Source of the DNA: Caballeronia telluris
Lineage (GTDB): Bacteria > Pseudomonadota > Gammaproteobacteria > Burkholderiales > Burkholderiaceae
Direction of reading: 5' to 3'
Assembly: GCF_001544495.1 (NCBI RefSeq)
Contig: NZ_FCNZ02000003.1
Span: 124,001-188,000, forward strand
DNA length: 64,000 nucleotides
Of this stretch, positions 59,716 through 64,000 are shown piece by piece. The position numbers and the translations under genes are program-made. The notes under the pieces were generated by a model, which saw only the letters and a program-made list of their open reading frames with translations, was not told the origin of the DNA and did no database searches. How positions within the stretch are numbered: position 1 is the first letter of the stretch; every line of letters begins with the position of its first letter.

Positions 59716-61473
59716 GTGTCCTTCACGCTGCATGGAATTCCCGTCTCACGCGGCATCGCCATCGGGCGTGCCTATCTGATCGCGCCTGCCGCCCTCGATG
59801 TCGACCATTACCTGATCGAACCGGACCAGATCGGCGCTGAAATCGAACGCTTTCACGTGGCGCAGGAACGCGTGCACGCGGAACTCGACGCCCTGCGCGA
59901 AGACCTCGCCGCCGACGCACCCAGCGAAATGGGCGCGTTCATCAACGTTCACTCGATGATCCTGAACGACGCGATGCTCGTGCAGGAAACCATCGACCTC
60001 GTGCGCACGCGGCGCTACAACGTCGAATGGGCGCTGACCGAGCAGCTCGAAATCCTGAGCCGCCATTTCGACGACATCGAAGACGAATACCTGCGCGAGC
60101 GCAAGGCGGACATCGAGCAGGTCGTCGAGCGCGTGCTGAAGGCGCTGGCGGGTGCGCCGTCGACGGCATCGCTCGTCGCGCACAACGCAGCGAGCAACGG
60201 CCACAACGAGATGATCGTCGTCGCGCACGACATCGCGCCGGCCGACATGCTCCAGTTCAAGACGCAGGCGTTCAAGGGCTTCGTGACGGACCTCGGCGGA
60301 CGCACGTCGCATACCGCGATCGTCGCGCGCAGTCTCGGCATTCCGGCGTCGGTCGGCGTGCAGCAGGCGAGCGTGCTGATCCGGCAGAACGATTTGATCA
60401 TCGTCGACGGCGACCACGGCATCGTGATCGTCGATCCGGCGCCCATCGTCCTTGAGGAATATTCATACCGCCAAAGCGAAAAAGTGCTGGAGCAGCGAAA
60501 GCTCCAGCGCCTGAAGTTCTCGCCGACGCAGACGCTCGACGGCACCAAGATCGAGCTGTGCGCAAACATCGAACTGCCGGACGACGCGCAGACCGCCGTG
60601 GAAGCGGGCGCGATGGGCGTCGGCCTCTTTCGCACCGAGTTCCTGTTCATGAATCACAAGGACCGGTTGCCGGAGGAAGAGGAGCAGTTCGAGGCGTACA
60701 AGCGCGCGATCGAACTGATGAACGGCCGGCCGGTGACGATCCGCACGATCGACGTCGGCGCCGACAAGCCGCTCGATTCGATGAGCGGCGACGGTTACGA
60801 AACCGCGCCGAACCCGGCGCTCGGCCTGCGTGCGATCCGCTGGAGCCTGTCCGAGCCGCAGATGTTCATGACGCAGTTGCGGGCGATCCTGCGTGCGTCG
60901 GCGTTCGGCCAGGCGAAAATCCTGATTCCGATGCTCGCGCACGCGCAGGAAATCGACCAGACGCTCGACCTGATCCAGGAAGCGAAGCGTCAGCTCGACG
61001 ACGCTGGCATCGCCTACGATCCGAACGTGCAGGTCGGCGCGATGATCGAGATTCCGGCGGCGGCGATCGCGGTGCGGCTGTTCCTGAAGCGGCTCGATTT
61101 CCTGTCGATCGGCACGAACGATCTGATTCAGTACACGCTCGCGATCGATCGCGCGGATAACGCCGTCGCGCATCTGTACGATCCGCTGCACCCGGCGGTG
61201 CTGAATTTGATCGCGTTCACGCTGCGCGAGGCGAAGCGCGCGGGCGTGCCGGTGTCGATCTGCGGGGAAATGGCGGGCGATCCGACCGTGACGCGTCTGT
61301 TGCTCGGGCTCGGTCTCACCGAGTTTTCGATGCATCCGAGCCAGTTGCTCGTCGTGAAGCAGGAAATCCTGCGCTCGAACCTGAAGGCGTTCGAGAAGCC
61401 CGTCGCGGATGTGCTCGCCGCCTACGAGCCAGCCGAACTCGCGACGGCGCTTGGCGCACTGCAAAAGGTCTAG
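59716..61473 (+). CDS. ptsI: Phosphoenolpyruvate-protein phosphotransferase (PTS enzyme I)
   Basis: 585 residues. I choose GTG 59716 (VSFTLHGIPVSRG) because AGAGGAGG at 59703-59710 is correctly spaced for it; GTG 59710 overlaps that site. The phospho-His lies in DLGGRTSHTAIVARSLGIPAS. The PEP-binding barrel has GVGLFRTEFLFMN, VTIRTIDVGADKPL and SICGEMAGDPT. It phosphorylates HPr, then the EIIA protein. Its TAG shares the bases CTAG with the stop of the convergent gene. Confidence 0.96.
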   Translation: MSFTLHGIPVSRGIAIGRAYLIAPAALDVDHYLIEPDQIGAEIERFHVAQERVHAELDALREDLAADAPSEMGAFINVHSMILNDAMLVQETIDLVRTRRYNVEWALTEQLEILSRHFDDIEDEYLRERKADIEQVVERVLKALAGAPSTASLVAHNAASNGHNEMIVVAHDIAPADMLQFKTQAFKGFVTDLGGRTSHTAIVARSLGIPASVGVQQASVLIRQNDLIIVDGDHGIVIVDPAPIVLEEYSYRQSEKVLEQRKLQRLKFSPTQTLDGTKIELCANIELPDDAQTAVEAGAMGVGLFRTEFLFMNHKDRLPEEEEQFEAYKRAIELMNGRPVTIRTIDVGADKPLDSMSGDGYETAPNPALGLRAIRWSLSEPQMFMTQLRAILRASAFGQAKILIPMLAHAQEIDQTLDLIQEAKRQLDDAGIAYDPNVQVGAMIEIPAAAIAVRLFLKRLDFLSIGTNDLIQYTLAIDRADNAVAHLYDPLHPAVLNLIAFTLREAKRAGVPVSICGEMAGDPTVTRLLLGLGLTEFSMHPSQLLVVKQEILRSNLKAFEKPVADVLAAYEPAELATALGALQKV

Positions 61474-62693
61474 GCCGTTTCAGCCAGCCGGTGCTCGGCG
61501 ATCAGCGGATGCACCTGCGAAATCACGTGCTCCGGCGAGATCGCCCACGTGCACTGGAAGCGCTGTGGTTTGTCGGGGCGGCGCGGGCACCAGAGGAAGT
61601 CGCGGGCGTCGAACTGGGTCGTCGTGTCGTTAAAGCAGCTATTGCACGCGTGGAAATTGATCACGCGATAGGGCGTGCGGAATTCCGTGTGCGGATGCGA
61701 GAAGCCGCTGATCATCACGACCGGCGTCCCGACGGCCCACGCGAGCCACGACAGCCCGCTTCCCAATCCGATGAAAAAGTCCGCGTGCAGCAAGAGGTTC
61801 GCGCGTTCCTGAAGCGGTCGATTGCCCGTGAAGTCCTCGCAGCCGTCCGGCATCGTGTTGATGTAGTCGCCGAGACCGTACTCGCGTTCCCGGTCGATGC
61901 ACAGCACGCGATAACCCAACTGCTTCAAATGCGCGATCACCGTCGGCCAGCCGCGCGGGTTGTTCCAGTACTTGCATTGCGCGGTCGCCTGCGTCGCGAT
62001 GCAGACGTAGCGCTCGGGAATGCGCCGCGCCGTATCCGCGACGACGACGTTCGGTCGCCACTCGGCGCACGCAACGCCCAGCATGTACGCGATTCCGTCC
62101 TGCATGCTGCTCACGCGCGGGTCGGTCGGCTGATGATCGCGGTCGGTGTAGGGCGAGAAGATTCCGAGGTAATAGGTCGCGTAGGCGTCGGCGGCGAGCG
62201 CGTCGAGCGCTTCACGCGTGGCGAAACGGATGTGCGCATGGCCCGCTGCGAAGAGCGGCTGAAGATGCTCGGCGAGCAGCATGACCAGCTCGCACTGATG
62301 CTGCGCGCGAAAGGCATCGACGATCGGCACCCACGCGAGCGAATCGCCGAGCGCCATCGTCGACGGACGCACGACGACTTTCTTCCCGCGCGCGTCGTAA
62401 TCGTGCAAGAACACGAGCCGCTCGCCGTCGAGCACCTCGAGCCTGAAGCGCACGAAATACTTGCGGCGGCTCGTCACGACGACATTCGCCTCGACCGGCT
62501 CGTCGAACAGCAGGCTGTGCGTATCGAGATCGATCATGCGCACGCGCCAGCCATCGACGGGCACCTGCACGCGGCAACCGTAGTTGAAGTCGTAAAGAAT
62601 GCCTTCGGCGCCCGCGAGAACCGGGACGCCCGGATTGGCGAATAGGCTTCGGGTAAGGCCGCGCTGCGCGCTCGCGTTGTCTGTGCCGCTCAT
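61470..62693 (-). CDS. Autotransporter strand-loop-strand O-heptosyltransferase (TibC/Aah-like)
   Basis: 407 residues from ATG 62693. GT9-like fold: N-terminal beta-rich region (GAEGILYDFNYGCRVQVP), MALGDSLAWVPIVDAFR, and a C-terminal donor site (FFIGLGSGLSWLAWAVGTPVVMISGFSHPH). An iron-type four-Cys finger follows: CNSC, Cys in DFLWCPR, Cys in RFQCTW. This family transfers heptose from ADP-heptose to Ser of bacterial autotransporter adhesins. No autotransporter is encoded in the window. The stop overlaps ptsI by four bases. Confidence 0.88.
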   Translation of the reverse strand: MSGTDNASAQRGLTRSLFANPGVPVLAGAEGILYDFNYGCRVQVPVDGWRVRMIDLDTHSLLFDEPVEANVVVTSRRKYFVRFRLEVLDGERLVFLHDYDARGKKVVVRPSTMALGDSLAWVPIVDAFRAQHQCELVMLLAEHLQPLFAAGHAHIRFATREALDALAADAYATYYLGIFSPYTDRDHQPTDPRVSSMQDGIAYMLGVACAEWRPNVVVADTARRIPERYVCIATQATAQCKYWNNPRGWPTVIAHLKQLGYRVLCIDREREYGLGDYINTMPDGCEDFTGNRPLQERANLLLHADFFIGLGSGLSWLAWAVGTPVVMISGFSHPHTEFRTPYRVINFHACNSCFNDTTTQFDARDFLWCPRRPDKPQRFQCTWAISPEHVISQVHPLIAEHRLAETA

Positions 62694-62836
62694 TGAGACT
62701 CCGGTTCGATGGCGCCGGCGTGCAGGCGCCGGCCGCCAGATGGGCGAAAAAATGCAGCGCACACCTTAAGGCGGCGCGCCCATCGTCGAAATTGGAGAAC
62801 TCTTAAATTTGAGATGACGTCGGCGGACGCTCGGGT

Positions 62837-63595
62837 TCAGCGGCCGTGCTGCGTGCCGCAGACGGGGCACGCCGGCTGGCGCGCGATGCGCATCGTGTTC
62901 CATTCCATGCGCAGCGAGTCGAGCATCATCAGGCGTCCTTCGAGCGTCTCGCCGAAGCCGCCGATCACGCGCAGCGCCTCGGCCGCCTGCATCGCGCCGA
63001 TGATGCCGACGGTCGGCGCGAACACGCCCATCGTCGAGCACGCGACTTCCTCGAATGCCTGGTCGGGCGGGAACACGCACGCGTAGCAGGGCGATGCGTC
63101 GGAGCGGAAGTCGAAGGTGCTGATCTGGCCGTCGAAGCGCAGCGCCGCGCCCGAGACGAGCGGCACCTTGTGCGCGACGCAGGCGGCGTTGATCGCGTGG
63201 CGTGTCGCGAAGTTGTCGGTGCAGTCGAGCACGACCGTCATGCGCGGCACGGTTTCGTCGAGCCAGGCGGCGTCGGCGCGTTGCTGGAGCGCGTGAACCT
63301 TCACGTCCGGATTGAGCGCCGCGAGCGCATCGCGGCCCGATTCGACCTTCGGCCGTCCAACCGAGCGCGTCACGTGCAGGATTTGGCGCTGCAAGTTGGT
63401 GAGATCGACCGTGTCGGCATCGACGAGCGTGATTTCGCCCACCCCCGATGCCGCCAGATACATTGCCGCCGGCGAACCGAGCCCGCCCGCGCCGATCACG
63501 AGCGCGTGGGCGTCGAGAAAGCGCTGCTGCGCCTCGATGCCGATCTCGTCGGCGAGGATATGGCGGGAGTAGCGAAGGAGTTGGTCGTCGTTCAT
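62837..63595 (-). CDS. moeB: MoeB/ThiF family adenylyltransferase (E1-like)
   Basis: 252 residues from ATG 63595 (NDDQLLRYSRHI). The nucleotide-binding motif is VIGAGGLGSPAAMYLAASGVG, then VDADTVDLTNLQRQILH. The catalytic Cys lies in EVACSTMGVFAP, and two CxxC pairs bind zinc (CYAC; CPVC). It activates the C-terminal Gly-Gly of MoaD- or ThiS-like proteins; which one cannot be decided here. Confidence 0.92.
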   Translation of the reverse strand: MNDDQLLRYSRHILADEIGIEAQQRFLDAHALVIGAGGLGSPAAMYLAASGVGEITLVDADTVDLTNLQRQILHVTRSVGRPKVESGRDALAALNPDVKVHALQQRADAAWLDETVPRMTVVLDCTDNFATRHAINAACVAHKVPLVSGAALRFDGQISTFDFRSDASPCYACVFPPDQAFEEVACSTMGVFAPTVGIIGAMQAAEALRVIGGFGETLEGRLMMLDSLRMEWNTMRIARQPACPVCGTQHGR

Positions 63596-63718
63596 CGGGC
63601 TGAGCGCAAGACGTTGCATCGACGCGAAAGCGCGCTTTACGTGAGGTATTTTAGATCGCGCGCCGCGTGAGGAAGAAACGCGGGCTTCACGGCGCGGCGC
63701 CGCGAAGCCCGATACGGC

Positions 63719-64000
63719 TTACTTGCTCTCGGCTGTCGGCGCGGACGCCGGCGCGGCACCCGATGCCGGTGACGAGCCAGGCGTAGCCGGCAGCGCCGGC
63801 TTCACCGCGACCGGCGCGGAAGCCGAACGCGGCGGCTTGTTCTGCGCCAGCTTTCGCTCGCTGATCGACTTCGATTCGACCACTTGCTTGCCTTCAAGCT
63901 TGTTCAGCGCTTGCTGGAGCATGAAGTCGTCGGCGCTGCCGAATTCGACCGGCTTGCGCTCGCGATCCTTGCGGCGCTGTTCCGGCGTCTTCTTGTCGTT
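63719..64000 (-). CDS. C-terminal end of a ctpA-type S41 peptidase (partial at window end)
   Basis: The frame is open to base 64000, giving 93 residues: KKTPEQRRKDRERKPVEFGS, then DDFMLQQALNKLEGKQV and a Pro/Ala/Ser-rich tail. The DD-x-QL/LQQALN-LEG pattern is the usual end of Burkholderiaceae C-terminal processing peptidases, which lie next to moeB. The catalytic PDZ and S41 domains are outside the window, so the call rests on this tail and on context. Confidence 0.7.
   Translation of the reverse strand, partial: NDKKTPEQRRKDRERKPVEFGSADDFMLQQALNKLEGKQVVESKSISERKLAQNKPPRSASAPVAVKPALPATPGSSPASGAAPASAPTAESK

Overview
The window reads as chromosome-1-type housekeeping DNA from a high-GC betaproteobacterium of the Burkholderia/Paraburkholderia/Caballeronia group. 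This rests on family content and gene order: che cluster with cheD and cheZ, metH split into two genes, ybeD-lipB-lipA, comM-ubiK-glnK-amtB-gshA-gshB, EIIA(Man)-HPr-EI, moeB next to ctpA, and DUF2844/DUF3443, DUF1840, DUF3567 and DUF3108 proteins. Coding density is high. I see no insertion sequence, prophage, CRISPR array, rRNA or tRNA. All identifications come from reading motifs; no database search was run.

Layout. 1-4.8 kb: end of a chemoreceptor, then cheR-cheD-cheB-cheY-cheZ. 5.1-7 kb: secreted DUF2844 and DUF3443 proteins. 7-11.4 kb (minus): SDR, dsbA, SPOR protein, argS. 11.7-12.4 kb: DUF1840 and a tiny secreted Lys-rich protein. 12.5-16.4 kb (minus): two-gene cobalamin-dependent methionine synthase. 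16.6-20 kb (minus): DUF3567, alpha/beta hydrolase, DUF3108 protein, IclR regulator. 20.1-24.1 kb (plus): FAH-family hydrolase, orphan ABC binding protein, enoyl-CoA hydratase, PhaM-like PHA granule protein. 24.2-28.5 kb: sulfite-oxidase-like molybdoprotein with cytochrome b, a divergent ECF sigma factor with a mini zinc-finger anti-sigma candidate, wrecked remnants of an FAD oxidoreductase and a cyclopropane-fatty-acid synthase, and an intact MerR-B12 (CarH/LitR-type) photoreceptor regulator.

29-38.7 kb: ferritin-like di-iron protein, heptose-1-P adenylyltransferase, coaX-birA, a four-gene MCE/Mla-like lipid ABC system, VanZ, a thioredoxin-like ferredoxin and an alpha/beta hydrolase. 39-44.8 kb: D,D-carboxypeptidase, D-amino acid transaminase, ybeD, a LysR/DUF2917 divergent pair, lipB and lipA. 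45-50 kb: dctA-dctB-dctD with a complete-looking sigma-54 control region. 50-56 kb: TlpA-like protein, a lipoprotein, comM, ubiK, and glnK-amtB behind two NtrC-like boxes and a sigma-54 promoter. 56-64 kb: gshA-gshB, EIIA(Man)-HPr-EI, a convergent TibC-like autotransporter heptosyltransferase, moeB and the end of a ctpA-type protease.

The points most worth a second look are: (i) the CarH/LitR-type regulator with a W-x9-EH light-sensing signature, nested inverted repeats, and a divergently placed target operon that has decayed to fragments; (ii) the dctA control region (UAS palindromes, IHF box, -24/-12) plus a leader ORF interrupted by TGA whose frame ends overlapping the dctA GTG; (iii) a head-to-head DnaA-box palindrome in a convergent intergenic gap; (iv) the NtrC/sigma-54 module of glnK-amtB; (v) an orphan autotransporter heptosyltransferase.
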